A DNA stretch of 64,000 nt from Rudaeicoccus suwonensis (GTDB lineage Bacteria > Actinomycetota > Actinomycetes > Actinomycetales > Dermatophilaceae): assembly GCF_007829035.1 (NCBI RefSeq), contig NZ_VIVQ01000005.1:39890-103889 (forward strand), read 5' to 3'. The translations under genes were made by a program, and so were the position numbers. The stretch's first letter is position 1; every line of letters starts with the position of its first letter. This document shows positions 35,460 through 44,988 of this stretch, one piece after another. The notes beneath the pieces are model-generated. The model worked only from the letters and a program-made list of their open reading frames with translations. It was not told the DNA's origin and did not search any database.

Positions 35460-36323
35460 CTAGGCGAGCGATCGCCGTGCCGTCTGATAGGCCCTAGTAA
35501 GCGCCACCGATACCTCTGCGTGGCGGTGCTCGTGTGAGAGAATCTCCACGCCCCAGGGGCCGCGCCAGCCGGTCGTGCGGATCGCGTCGATGAACGACTT
35601 AAGGTCGAAGTCACCGTCACCGCAATAGCGGCGGTCGTTGATTGTGTCCGAGTAGAGATCACCGAGCGGTTGGGCGGCGGCATCGTTGAGTTCGACGCCG
35701 CTGATCAGACTCAGCGGGAGTTCTAACAATTCTAGGGTAGAGCTTCGTGATCGCTCCATATGCCACACGTCGATGACAAGGCCAGCATTGGGATGACAAG
35801 CCGCCTTGACGAGGTGCACGCCACTACGCAAGTTGTGGATATTCGACCAAGGGAGGAATTCGAGTCCTACACGTGCCTGAACGTCCCCCGCTAGGTCCGC
35901 GAACGCAGCGAGTCGTGCAGCCCAGAGTTCTGAGTCCCAAGCGCGGTTCTGATGGTCGGGGTTGAGCTTGATGTGACGTGCGCCGATCGCACCCGCAGCG
36001 TCCAATATGCTGCGTGCTTCGTAGTTATTCCTTGGTTCGTCCATCCACCAGGCGTCGATGCCTTCGACTTCCACATCAACGATGCCATGGCCATCGAGCA
36101 GTGACCGCACATGCGAGACGCCGTGGCGTCGGATTGAGTCCATTAGGTCGACCGCATGTATCCCGAAGCCTTGGAACCCAGCCGAAGCCACAAACTCGAT
36201 GCGGTGCTGCAATTCGACTTGACTCCGGATGTCCGCGTGGTCCGGGGCGGCACTTCCAGCGCTCGTCCAACACGTCGCCAGGAGTCTTTCGGTCGACCGA
36301 CTAGGTGCGGTTGCATTGGTCAT
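35460..36323 (-). CDS. TIM-barrel sugar isomerase/epimerase-like protein
   Basis: A 287-residue protein of the xylose-isomerase-like/AP-endonuclease-2 superfamily. Metal ligand candidates in the expected order: a glutamate in VGLEFLPWSN, an aspartate and histidine in GLVIDVWHMERS, a GVELND strand, and a last glutamate in GPWGVEILSHEH. Members include inosose dehydratase, myo-inosose and ketose epimerases, and dehydroshikimate dehydratase. In this locus an epimerisation or dehydration of the C7 cyclitol ketone is attractive but unproven. It sits alone between IS remnants and is bracketed by 183-bp inverted repeats, so it moved or was isolated by IS activity. Confidence 0.78.
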   Translation of the reverse strand: MTNATAPSRSTERLLATCWTSAGSAAPDHADIRSQVELQHRIEFVASAGFQGFGIHAVDLMDSIRRHGVSHVRSLLDGHGIVDVEVEGIDAWWMDEPRNNYEARSILDAAGAIGARHIKLNPDHQNRAWDSELWAARLAAFADLAGDVQARVGLEFLPWSNIHNLRSGVHLVKAACHPNAGLVIDVWHMERSRSSTLELLELPLSLISGVELNDAAAQPLGDLYSDTINDRRYCGDGDFDLKSFIDAIRTTGWRGPWGVEILSHEHRHAEVSVALTRAYQTARRSLA

Positions 36324-36837
36324 ACCGTCCTCATCATATCGTCCGCGGATCTAATATCAACATGTGGCCCCACCTCCAAGAACGCTCGATAGGCTCAGGG
36401 TGTTCGCTGTACAGGGCATCCTCCCGCCATCTTGCACGCTGCATGTACTTAGGCCGACCCGAAGCCATAGCTGCCTCAGTCGTGAATCGCGCCGCACTAG
36501 TTGCAAACCCGATGCCGTACTAGTCAACAGCCGCGGTTTCCGAGTACGGTGCCCGGCCAGTTGCGGTCTCGGCTTTGACCCACCTGCCCCGGGATGTGCT
36601 GGCGCCGCAGAACGCGGCTATTCAGGTTGTCGGCTCCATCGACGGGCACGGTGTGTTCCGGCACCCCCGCTGGCTACCGAACCCGCCGCGTTTCACCGCA
36701 GTTTCCGACGGTCCTGTCAGTCGATCCGATCCGGCCGCCTGCGCAGGTGCTTCGGCTGGCGAGGGACTATCGCAGTTTAGGTGTTCCCCTGGTCCGTGAC
36801 ACGCCCACTGCTGTGGACGCGATCGGAGTAGGCACGC
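36324..36837. other. 514-base region without a convincing gene
   Basis: Fragments such as VLAPQNAAIQVVGSIDGHGV look protein-like but are short and not recognised. The stretch lies between the isomerase gene start and an IS256 remnant and is probably IS debris. Confidence 0.4.
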
Positions 36838-37209
36838 ATGACACTGCAGGACATGAACCAGGAACAGTCCGGCCCGGACGAGGACCACTCGCGGCGTAAG
36901 GCGCCGCGGAACCGGCGGCCGAAGAAGTACTCGGAGATCTTCGTGGACGCGATCGTGGTCAAGGTCCGCGATGGTCAGGTCGCGAACCGGCCGTCTTACG
37001 CAGCGGTCGGTGTCAGCGTCGACGGCGTAAAGACGTGCTTGGGTTGTGGGCCGGCACCCCGGGCCAGGGTCAGAGAGCGAAGTACTGGCTCACAGTCCTG
37101 ACCGACCTACGCAACCGGGGCATCACCGACACGACGTTCGTGGTCTGTGACGACTTGAAGGGCTGCCTGATGTCGTCGAATTGGTGTGGCCGGACGCGAT
37201 CGTGCAAAC

Positions 37210-38795
37210 CTCATCTATGCACCATGGGTGTGGCGGGATAGTCCCGCTGGTTGTCTGCGCCGTCGCGGGTAGGACCGATTCAAACGAGTTGCCCTCGAGG
37301 TCCACACGCAGACCCGTCCGCCCGTGGCGGGGCAGGCTCGACATGATTGGCCAGCGGGAGCAGCGCCTACCCGTTCCGGGTTGAGCGCCGAGATGAGGTT
37401 CCGAACAGTCGAGCCCGCCGCGCATACGGCATCAGGCGACCCGAAGTTCCCGGAAGGAGCAGCATGGTCACCACCGAAGCAGAACATCCGCACGCGATGT
37501 TCGCCGGCATCGATTGGGGCGGCACCCACCACCAGATCTGCGTCGTCGACCACACGGGCACGATCCAGGTCCAACGAAGAATCGAACACACGGTAACCGG
37601 GTTCACCGAAATCGACCGGCTTCTGGACGCTTTCGCATCTCGAGGAGTCCTACGGGTATCCATCGAACGGGCCGAGGGAATCCTGGTCGAGCACCTCCTT
37701 GACCGTGGTGAGAGCGTGTTTTGCATCTCGCCGAAGATCTCCGCTCGGGCCCGGGAACGATACCGGGTTGCCAACACCAAATCCGACGCCTTCGACGCGT
37801 TCGTCCTGGCCGACACCCTGCGCCATGAACACGTGCACTGGCGGCCCCTGAGCCGGCCATCCGCGCTGACCGCTCAGATCGCAGCGTTGTCCCGGGACCG
37901 AGAACGAGTCATCGTGATGCAACGCGCCGTGGAGTCACGGCTCCGCGCCGCGTTGGAGGCCTACCACCCCGCGCCGTTGCACCTGTTCTCTTCCCTGGAC
38001 CGCGACATCACCCTGGCGTTCATCCGCGACTACCCCACCCCCGCGGCAGCCGCCCGGGTCACCGAAGACCGGATGCGACGATTCTGCGCCCGACACGGCT
38101 ACACCGGCCGCGTCGAGCCAGCAGCCCTGTGCGACCGGTTACGTCCGCACCTACTCACCGCAACTGACGGCACGATCACGGGAAAGCACACGGCAGCCTT
38201 GATGCTGGTCGATCAACTCGAACTGCTCAACACCAACATCCGCACGTACAACGCGATGTTGACCCCGCTGGTCAGCGCACACCCTGACGGGCCAGTCTTC
38301 ACCAGCTTCCCCGGCATCGCCACCGTGATCGCCGCGACCATGATCGGGGAAATGGGCGACGACAGAGCCCGATTCCCCACCGCCGCAACCCTGCTGGCCG
38401 AAGCAGGCCTGGCCCCGGTCACCCGCGCATCCGGACGCACCCGCCAAGTCCGCTTCCGGTACGCCGCGAACAAACGACTACGGCATAGCATCGACTGGTG
38501 GATGACCGTCGCCGCCCGCGAAGACCCCTGGTCAGGCGACGTCTATGAACACGCCCGCAACGCAGGCCAGGGCCGCTACCGCGCCTACCGCGGCCTGGGC
38601 GCACGCTGGACCCGGATCCTGTGGCGCGCTTGGACCGACCACGAACCGTTCGACCCCACCCGCGTCCACCACCAAGCACCCGCGGCATAACCCCACCAGC
38701 ACCACCAACCGGCAAGACAACCCCAGCCTCGCCGGCGCCCCCACCTGCCCACTACCCACCACCGCCACACCCACCCAGGTTGACAGCGGGAGTCT
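37210..38795 (+). mobile_element. Intact IS110-family element with CT core at both ends
   Basis: The element is defined by its host sequence: IS256 reads ...GTGCAAACC up to 37210 and continues TGTGTCATCC from 38795, so the target was ...CAAACCTGTGTC... The dinucleotide CT occurs at both junctions (37210-37211 and 38794-38795), as expected for the core of IS110-type recombination. About 250 bases of non-coding left end precede the transposase and about 100 bases follow it. The left end is where IS110-group elements encode their guide (bridge) RNA. Confidence 0.8.
37464..38690 (+). CDS. IS110-family transposase/recombinase
   Basis: A 408-residue protein that looks intact. I start at ATG 37464 (MVTTEAEHPH) behind GGAAGGAGC. 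The N-terminal RuvC-like DEDD domain shows FAGIDWGGTHHQICVVD, VSIERAEG and TKSDAFDAFVLADTLR. The C-terminal Tnp_20 domain has FTSFPGIATVIAATMIGEMG and the serine-bearing APVTRASGRTRQVRFRYAAN. Such enzymes recombine DNA at a site chosen by a structured RNA from the element's own non-coding end. It is inserted in a dead IS256 copy and is probably the youngest mobile event of this region. Confidence 0.92.
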   Translation: MVTTEAEHPHAMFAGIDWGGTHHQICVVDHTGTIQVQRRIEHTVTGFTEIDRLLDAFASRGVLRVSIERAEGILVEHLLDRGESVFCISPKISARARERYRVANTKSDAFDAFVLADTLRHEHVHWRPLSRPSALTAQIAALSRDRERVIVMQRAVESRLRAALEAYHPAPLHLFSSLDRDITLAFIRDYPTPAAAARVTEDRMRRFCARHGYTGRVEPAALCDRLRPHLLTATDGTITGKHTAALMLVDQLELLNTNIRTYNAMLTPLVSAHPDGPVFTSFPGIATVIAATMIGEMGDDRARFPTAATLLAEAGLAPVTRASGRTRQVRFRYAANKRLRHSIDWWMTVAAREDPWSGDVYEHARNAGQGRYRAYRGLGARWTRILWRAWTDHEPFDPTRVHHQAPAA

Positions 38796-39100
38796 GTGTC
38801 ATCCACTTAATGCGCAACAGTTTCTGCCTCACCTCACCCAAGTATTCGGGCCAGATCGCCAAGCAACTGCGCTCGGTGTACACCGCACCCAGCGCCGATG
38901 CCGCGCGAGGGCAGTTCGAGCAGGTCAGCAACCAGTGAGGCCAGCAGTACCCGGCGTTGATCCGATTGTGGGAAACGCGTGGAAGGAAATTCACCCCATT
39001 CCTGGCCTATGATGTCGAGATCCGGCAAATCTTGTTCTCCACGAACGCGATCGAGTCACTGAACGCCCGCTACCGGCGCGCGGTCCGCGCACATGGTCAA

Positions 39101-39283
39101 CTTCCGCGGGCGAGCACGCCGCGCTGAAATGTCTCTACCTGGTACCAGGTCCCTGGACCCCACCGGCCGCGGGCAGGCACGATGGACCACGCGATGGAAA
39201 CCAGCAGTCAACGTGTTCGCGACCACTTCCGAAGGCCTCTAGCCCACCGCCGAAATACTAATCCAGTGAACCAGAAACACCGA
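39101..39283 (+). repeat. Inverted repeat arm (right), IS256-derived, 183 bp
   Basis: Partner of 35229-35411. The arms enclose 3.7 kb with the isomerase gene and the IS256/IS110 nest. Confidence 0.88.
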
Positions 39284-39506
39284 TATTCGTACACTCCCGT
39301 ACGCCCAATTCCGCCTATTTTGGGCCGATCCGCAGTGCCTGACGATCCGCCGCCGACCAGGCGCCTTATACCGAGCCAGCTGCACGGCCGTCGCCCCAGA
39401 ACCAGGTCAGATCTAGCGCCCTCGCTGCCGCTTACCAACGGCGCATGAAATTTCGGAGTAAACTGCTATATGCTTACGCTGAGTCGCGCTAAGGAAGGAA
39501 GTCCAA

Positions 39507-40313
39507 ATGGACCGCCACTTTTCCGTTCGAAGGTTTGTGAGAAGTTTTGGCTACGACATTGTCCGAAGTCGCAGCCGGCATCCTCAAATCGATATTGACG
39601 GTATTCCGCCGGACATCTCTATTGATGATCGAGAGACATGGGAGATGGTTCGGGAATATACAATGACCTCTCCGGAACGTGTTTCTTCATTATGTGCTGC
39701 GGTTCGATACGTGATCAATAATAATATTTCGGGTGCAATCGTTGAGTGTGGTGTTTGGAAGGGAGGTAGTATGATGGCAGCCGCTCGGACACTTATGAAT
39801 CATTCGATACTCGATCGTGACCTTTTCTTGTTCGATACGTTTACGCAGATGCCCCCACCGAACAAGAATGACATCGATTTTATGGGGCGCTCGGCTGACA
39901 CTCTCATGGCTGGCGCAAAGTCGAATTCCTGGCTTTGGGCGAGGAACAGTTTCCAAGCGACGCGATCAAATTTGCTCAGCGTTGGATACCCGGAACAGCG
40001 AATACATCTTGTCCAAGGCCTAGTAGAAGAAACAATCCCACATCAGGCTCCTTCAGATATCGCCATACTGCGTCTTGACACCGATTGGTATTCATCTACG
40101 AAACACGAGCTGGAGCATCTTTTTCCTCGTGTGGCCCCGTATGGTGTCATTATCATAGATGACTACGGTCACTGGCTAGGAGCTAAACGGGCTGTCGACG
40201 AGTACTTCGAAAACCATCGAATTCAGCCACTTCTTCACCGAATCGACTACACCGGGCGAATAGCCATCAAATTACCTAATTCTAAAGACTCAGCACAATT
40301 TCTACCGAGCTAG
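39507..40313 (+). CDS. TylF/MycF-family sugar O-methyltransferase
   Basis: A 268-residue protein of the macrocin-O-methyltransferase family, Mg2+- and SAM-dependent enzymes that methylate sugar hydroxyls in antibiotics. Family features: MTSPERVSSLCAAVRYVINN, the SAM motif AIVECGVWKGGSMM, LFDTFTQMPPP, a metal-binding LRLDTDWYSSTKHELEHLFPRV and VIIIDDYGHW. Start ATG 39507 has AAGGAAGG upstream. GC content and codon use are lower than in the flanks (many A/T-ending codons), also in the next gene, so the pair probably came from another donor. It may methylate the heptose or cyclitol. Confidence 0.88.
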   Translation: MDRHFSVRRFVRSFGYDIVRSRSRHPQIDIDGIPPDISIDDRETWEMVREYTMTSPERVSSLCAAVRYVINNNISGAIVECGVWKGGSMMAAARTLMNHSILDRDLFLFDTFTQMPPPNKNDIDFMGRSADTLMAGAKSNSWLWARNSFQATRSNLLSVGYPEQRIHLVQGLVEETIPHQAPSDIAILRLDTDWYSSTKHELEHLFPRVAPYGVIIIDDYGHWLGAKRAVDEYFENHRIQPLLHRIDYTGRIAIKLPNSKDSAQFLPS

Positions 40314-40496
40314 GCACAGATCCTCACGCCGTGTCCGCTCTTGTATATTTTAGTGCGGTTATGGGGTTTCGTTACCTTGCGCGTTACGGCCGTCCTCGCA
40401 GGGCAGTAACGATGCTAGCTTGCGTCTCTAGCTCCTCGGTCGGATGGACGTACTCGACGCGATTGAAAAACTTTGAATTATTAGGGAATATCGGAG

Positions 40497-41549
40497 ATGC
40501 TTTCGCAATTACTTTCATGGCTCGCAGCCAGCGGTCGTGAATATAATTTGCGCAGATACATAGCCTTCGAGCAACTGCCATCTCAGTCATTTTGCAAGTC
40601 GATGGGTAGAATTGAGCGTTTACTCATGAGACATTTTCTCATTGAAGACGTCCTAGCGGACATCAAAAGTGTTACAGGCCAAGATGTAGAGCTAATTGGC
40701 CCCCTAGTAGGTGGCTTCAATAGCGGTGCGATTCACGTTGGGTTAGGCCCCGATGCGCGCGACGCTGTTCTCAAAGTTGAACAGCGTACTACGGTCGACC
40801 AGCCCGCGGGGGTCCTGCGTGCAAGCAGAATTGTGCATCACATGCGCGAAATGGGCTATCCTACTCCCGCCTGGCTAGGCGTGGGTTTCTCTGAAGACTA
40901 CGTCTGGCACCTTACCGAATTCGTGGACGCCGCGCCCGCGTTAGTGCTGAATGATGACCTCATCGAGCAGTTGTTAAGAATTATAGAGTTGCAATCTTGC
41001 AACGGTTCCGAGAATTATGATCATTGGAGATATTCTTGGAATTTGGCGACTGAAGCTCACCCAATTTCACGGTTGGATTTGAGCGAGACAGCCGAGCAAT
41101 GTGAGCTGCGCAAATCGGTAGCTACACTTCCCCGTCATTCAACGGCAGTAGCAGCCCTTGTAGCTCGAGTTCGATCTATGTGCACCGGTACCACTCCTCC
41201 GCAATGTGCGCCGGACATGGTCCATGCAGATCTCAATCCAAGTAACGTACTGGTCAAGGATGGTAGCGTTGTGGCGGTTGTTGACATTGCAAATGCAGGA
41301 CGAGGAACTCGAGCTACTGATCTTGTCACTCTTCAATGGCATTTGTTTGATCATCGATTTGATATTAAGCGCCAACAGCTGTGGGTACGAGTTCTGGACA
41401 TCGTTGGATGGCAACAAACGGCTGTTCTTCTGGCAACGCAAATCCTCTTGCAGATAGAGTGGCGAGTCCGCACGGGCCGTGACGCTATGCTTCCTGCAGT
41501 CCTCGAGCGCGGACATCGGGCAGTCGACGAGCTCTATGATTTTCGTTAG
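40497..41549 (+). CDS. Aminoglycoside-phosphotransferase-fold kinase 1
   Basis: A protein of up to 350 residues; ATG 40497 has AGGGA nine bases before it, but ATG 40602 or 40626 are also possible since the first 40 residues are not conserved-looking. The kinase features are LVGGFNSGAIHVGLG (nucleotide loop), VLKVEQ (lysine), MVHADLNPSNVLV (catalytic HxDxxxxN) and AVVDIANAGRGTRATDL (metal aspartate). Substrates of this fold include aminoglycosides, cyclitols, sugars and choline. It may phosphorylate the product for self-resistance or an intermediate. Low GC like the methyltransferase gene before it. Confidence 0.78.
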   Translation: MLSQLLSWLAASGREYNLRRYIAFEQLPSQSFCKSMGRIERLLMRHFLIEDVLADIKSVTGQDVELIGPLVGGFNSGAIHVGLGPDARDAVLKVEQRTTVDQPAGVLRASRIVHHMREMGYPTPAWLGVGFSEDYVWHLTEFVDAAPALVLNDDLIEQLLRIIELQSCNGSENYDHWRYSWNLATEAHPISRLDLSETAEQCELRKSVATLPRHSTAVAALVARVRSMCTGTTPPQCAPDMVHADLNPSNVLVKDGSVVAVVDIANAGRGTRATDLVTLQWHLFDHRFDIKRQQLWVRVLDIVGWQQTAVLLATQILLQIEWRVRTGRDAMLPAVLERGHRAVDELYDFR

Positions 41550-41585
41550 TTCAAAATTATTTGGGTCGTTTATATTATCTGCTGA

Positions 41586-42557
41586 GAGTGTCCGATAAAC
41601 GGTGGGTGAGAATCTGGCGTTTCTAGTTGCTCGAGGGGCTGATGCGCCCATCGAAGGTGATCGCGAACGCGTTGAGCGCTCCTTTCCATCGGATGACCCA
41701 TCGTGCCCTGCCCCGGCCGGTGGGGTCCAGAGACCGGGTCACCAAGTAGAGACATTTCAGCGCGGCGTGTTCGTTGGGGAAGTGCCCGCGGGCACGGACC
41801 GCTCGCCGGTACCTGGCATTCAGAGACTCGATCGCATTCGTCGTGCAGCTGATCTTGCGTATCTCGACGGCGTCATCCAGGAACGGCACTACGTCGTTCT
41901 ACGCGTTGCGCCACAACCGGATCGCGGCCGGGCAGGTGTCACCCCACCGGTCCGCGAACTCACCCAACCTGGCCGCGGCCTGCTCGGCGTTGACCGCGGT
42001 GTACACCGGTCTGATTTTTTTCCTTGGAGACCTTTGCGCCGTAGACCTCGGCAAAATGCGCGGCGATTTCGCCGGTCGTCAGCCCGCGCGCGTTCAGCGA
42101 CAGCACGAGCTGGTCGACGCCGTCGAGGCGGCGTTGTCGTTTCCGGACGATCTTCGGTTCGAAGCTGCCATCGCGATCGCGCGGGACGTCGATCGTGACC
42201 GGCCCGACGTGTGTCATCACGGTCTTGGGTCGAGTGCCATTGCGCTCATTCGCACCAGTCGTCACGGATTTGCCGTCACGGTCGGAGTGCTCATAAGCCA
42301 GGTGCTCGGTCAACTCGCCGTCCAGTGCCGTTTCCAAGCACCCGTGTGGTCAACCCGGTCAGCAGCCCGTCCGGGCCGACCAGATCCACGCCCTCGGCCC
42401 GGGCCTGGGCGACCAGTCGCTGCGCGACCTGCTGCTCATCGTCCTGCTCATCGATTCGTCCCACGGGATCGATCGTGTCGGTCATCATGCCTGCCTCCCG
42501 CCAAGCCACTGCCCGGCGTGTCAGGCCAGACCCCACCCACCGTTATCCGAACACTCC
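41586..42557 (-). mobile_element. Deletion derivative of an IS256-family element
   Basis: Imperfect terminal inverted repeats are present: GAGTGTCCGATAAACGG at 41586-41602 and, on the other strand, AGTGTTCGGATAACGG near 42541-42556. In between, the minus strand encodes the transposase N-terminus (DEQQVAQRLVAQARAEGVDLV, then EHLAYEHSDRDGK, VPRDRDGSFEPKIVRKRQRR, AAHFAEVYGAKVSK) and C-terminus (TTNAIESLNARYRRAVRARGHF to 41623). The middle with the DDE residues is missing and frames are broken. Confidence 0.78.
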
Positions 42558-42655
42558 CCTAGGAGGGTGTTGCGATGAACTCTCCAGCCTAAGCGGCATC
42601 ACGGGTCAGTATTCAGACGGCATCGACATTCAGAACGACCGGTGCAGCAGAGCCG

Positions 42656-44077
42656 TCAACCAGCTGGGCATCTGCCCTCAGCGGTTGTGTGTAAGCGGAT
42701 TGCGCGATCGGCCTCGAAGAAAGCTTGCTCAGGCGAAATGGCTACCATCTCCGCGCAATTTTGACGAAGTAGGTGCGGATTCTTTCCTAAACACCGGTAA
42801 ACACCGCACATCTCGCGACACGCGCTATGCGTACCCAGGAGTGAAGTCAACGAAGCATAGCGATGTTGGTGGATGGGGTTGCGGCTCCGGAACAGACCGA
42901 CCGTCGGGCGGCCCAGGGTGCCCGCGATATGCAGCGGTCCGGAGTCCGTCGTGATGACAATTGGGGCCACGTCAATGAGGGCGACAAGTTCGCTTAGCGA
43001 AAGTCGTCCGGTTGTGTTCGTCAGGTAATTGCTGGTTGCGAGGTCGGATTTATCGGCGGCGATCCACAGCGACTTCCAGCCGTGCCTGCCGTGGATGCGT
43101 TTCGCCAGTGCGTCGGAGTACTCATCTGGCCACCGTCGCGCTGGCGATCGGGCGGAGGTATGAAGAATCACGAAGCGTCCGTCGGCTACACCCCACTCCT
43201 CCAAGAGTGCATCGACGCTGAGCGCCGCAATGGAGTCGACCCATAGCTCTGGCCGGCCTGGGGTTGTGACGTCCAGACCTAAGTCGCGCAGCATCTCGGG
43301 GCTGAGCGTCGGGTCGGCGAAACGCATCTCCAGTGAGCCGCTCGGGATCGGGTGCGTGAGACAGGGCCGTAGCGCCCGCTCGACGCGGTACATAGGCGCG
43401 CGCCCGATGCGCACAGGAACTTCCGCGCGAGCTGTTAGATACATCGCCGTATCGTTTTGCGCCGCGACGGCTACGTCGTAGTTCTCAGACGCGAGGTCTT
43501 CAATCAGTGTCTTAGCTGACTTGCGCGCCCTCCTCGCCAGGAAGACCGCAGAACCCGAAGTTAACGACGGCAGCGAGATGGTTCTAGACGAGTGCACCTT
43601 CGGCATGTCGAGGCAGCGACGGACGTAGGGGAAACACGAGAACAGTTCAGGTCGATTGGTGAGCACGTCGATCTGCGCTCCAGGCCATGCTTCGTGGACT
43701 GCCGCGAGGGATCGGGTTGCCATGACGCAGTCGCCCAAGTTCCCGTCGATCACGACGAGGGCTTTGCCGGGGCTCAGTAAAGTTAGAGAGGTCGCAGGTT
43801 CTCGACCTGCGGTACGTTGCAGCGCGTAGCGCGTCGCAATGCTCGCCACCTTGAGATTGAAGAGTAGATGATGGCCAGCGGCCAGAGTGCCAAGGACCGC
43901 TGTCGGAAGTCGTCTCACTGGATGAGGAGATTCCCTGAGCGTCCGAACCGAACGCGCGACGCGGTCGCTGATGATCGTGTCAAAGTCGGCCCTCGCGCGC
44001 GATCGCCTGCTCATCACCCGACCGGCATTCGCGCCCACATGTGCACTCATGCCCCTCGTACGGCCACGCAACGTCAT
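42656..44077 (-). CDS. GT9-family (heptosyltransferase-type) glycosyltransferase
   Basis: A 473-residue GT-B glycosyltransferase of family 9, whose members mostly transfer heptose from ADP-heptose. Visible: ALVVIDGNLGDCVMATRSLAAV near the acceptor-domain start, YDVAVAAQND, ILHTSARSPARRWP and the donor signature ITTDSGPLHIAGTLGRPTVGLF. I start at ATG 44077, two bases past the stop of the kinase gene upstream, with GGTGGGTGA acting as ribosome site. It is about 100 residues longer than LPS heptosyltransferases, mainly at the basic N-terminus. With GmhA and HldE in the locus, an NDP-heptose donor is the natural reading, although GT9 enzymes without heptose donors are possible. Confidence 0.83.
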   Translation of the reverse strand: MTLRGRTRGMSAHVGANAGRVMSRRSRARADFDTIISDRVARSVRTLRESPHPVRRLPTAVLGTLAAGHHLLFNLKVASIATRYALQRTAGREPATSLTLLSPGKALVVIDGNLGDCVMATRSLAAVHEAWPGAQIDVLTNRPELFSCFPYVRRCLDMPKVHSSRTISLPSLTSGSAVFLARRARKSAKTLIEDLASENYDVAVAAQNDTAMYLTARAEVPVRIGRAPMYRVERALRPCLTHPIPSGSLEMRFADPTLSPEMLRDLGLDVTTPGRPELWVDSIAALSVDALLEEWGVADGRFVILHTSARSPARRWPDEYSDALAKRIHGRHGWKSLWIAADKSDLATSNYLTNTTGRLSLSELVALIDVAPIVITTDSGPLHIAGTLGRPTVGLFRSRNPIHQHRYASLTSLLGTHSACREMCGVYRCLGKNPHLLRQNCAEMVAISPEQAFFEADRAIRLHTTAEGRCPAG

Positions 44078-44079
44078 GC

Positions 44080-44844
44080 TCACCCACCCACCTGACTGAG
44101 CCATGCGGTAATCCGTTGGCTGATGTTCTGCGTTGCAGCTCTCCAGTCCTTTGCGTGGCCCTTCTTCTCGACGGCGATGTAACCGGGATGCCCTTCCCGG
44201 GCAAGCCGCTCAATCATCTCGGCGTTGATGCGGGTCCTCGTCGGGACAAGACTTAATACGTCAGCCAGCCGGACCGAATTGAGGCCCGCCCCTTCACCAA
44301 ACGATCTGATGCGCCCCACCATCTCGGCATCCGTTAAGTGGAGTGCCGGTTCCACAACGAACGTGTAGAGCGCGTAGGCCGCCTCCCAATCAAAACGCCC
44401 AGGTCCCGCGAAGTCCCAGTCGATGACTGACAGTTGTTCTCCGCTCGCAATTACGTTCCACGGAGCCAGGTCATTGTGGATGATTCTCGTCGCTGCATGG
44501 GGATCGCGCGAGCCGTCCCACCATTCAGCATCGTCCGGCGGCTCAAAACTTTCCATTGATGCCGCCAGGATGGACACCAGATTGCCGGCTCGGAATAGGA
44601 TTTCCGCCGAGTCGAGGGCTCCAGGAATAAAAGCAAGACAATCGCCTTCGATATACGTGAGGACCTCTCGTCCTTTGTCGTCGATTCCGAGGACTCTAGG
44701 TGCACCTTGAAATTGGCGATTTTCGAGATGCCGCAAAAGCGCGTGGACGGCTGGCGTCCACTTGCCTACGGGCCGGCGCACTGTTTGCCCGACTCGGACC
44801 ACACCAGCCGAGATGTTGCCACCGGCAAGCGGAACTTCCTCCAT
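44080..44844 (-). CDS. Aminoglycoside-phosphotransferase-fold kinase 2
   Basis: A 254-residue small-molecule kinase fold. I start at ATG 44844 (MEEVPLAGGNIS); the frame extends upstream, but that sequence seems IS-derived. The kinase features are GGNISAGVVRVGQTVRRP, REVLTYIEGDCL, IIHNDLAPWNVIASGEQLSVID with catalytic HNDLAPWN, and WDFAGPGRFDWEAAYAL with the metal aspartate. It is immediately followed by, and probably cotranscribed with, the GT9 gene. Possible roles: product resistance by phosphorylation, or activation of a cyclitol or sugar. Unlike kinase 1, GC is normal for the region. Confidence 0.8.
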   Translation of the reverse strand: MEEVPLAGGNISAGVVRVGQTVRRPVGKWTPAVHALLRHLENRQFQGAPRVLGIDDKGREVLTYIEGDCLAFIPGALDSAEILFRAGNLVSILAASMESFEPPDDAEWWDGSRDPHAATRIIHNDLAPWNVIASGEQLSVIDWDFAGPGRFDWEAAYALYTFVVEPALHLTDAEMVGRIRSFGEGAGLNSVRLADVLSLVPTRTRINAEMIERLAREGHPGYIAVEKKGHAKDWRAATQNISQRITAWLSQVGG

Positions 44845-44988
44845 TGTTGCAATGGTGTCAGTGTCGGCTCCCCCTTGCAATCGCAGCAGGTGGCTAAGTG
44901 GGGCCGCTCGTGCCCGACTCCAGAGTTGAGTCCCGCATACTGGTGCAGCGCGGTCGCCGTGATCGTCATGGTGGTGGGGCGGAGTCAT

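Larger units (their letters stand above)
36838..39283 (+). pseudogene. IS256-family transposase, decayed and split by an IS110-family insertion
   Basis: The left half holds KKYSEIFVDAIVVKVRDGQV, then in another frame GLWAGTPG and KYWLTVLTDLRNRGITDT and further on WPDAIVQT, classic IS256. The right half resumes at 38795 with VIHLMRNSFCLTSPKYS, VYTAPSADAARGQF, STNAIESLNARYRRAV and the C-terminal tail to 39283. Several frameshifts and stops exist in both halves, so it is dead. The reading of VQT|(C)VIHLMRN across the gap shows the exact insertion point of the inner element. Confidence 0.8.
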
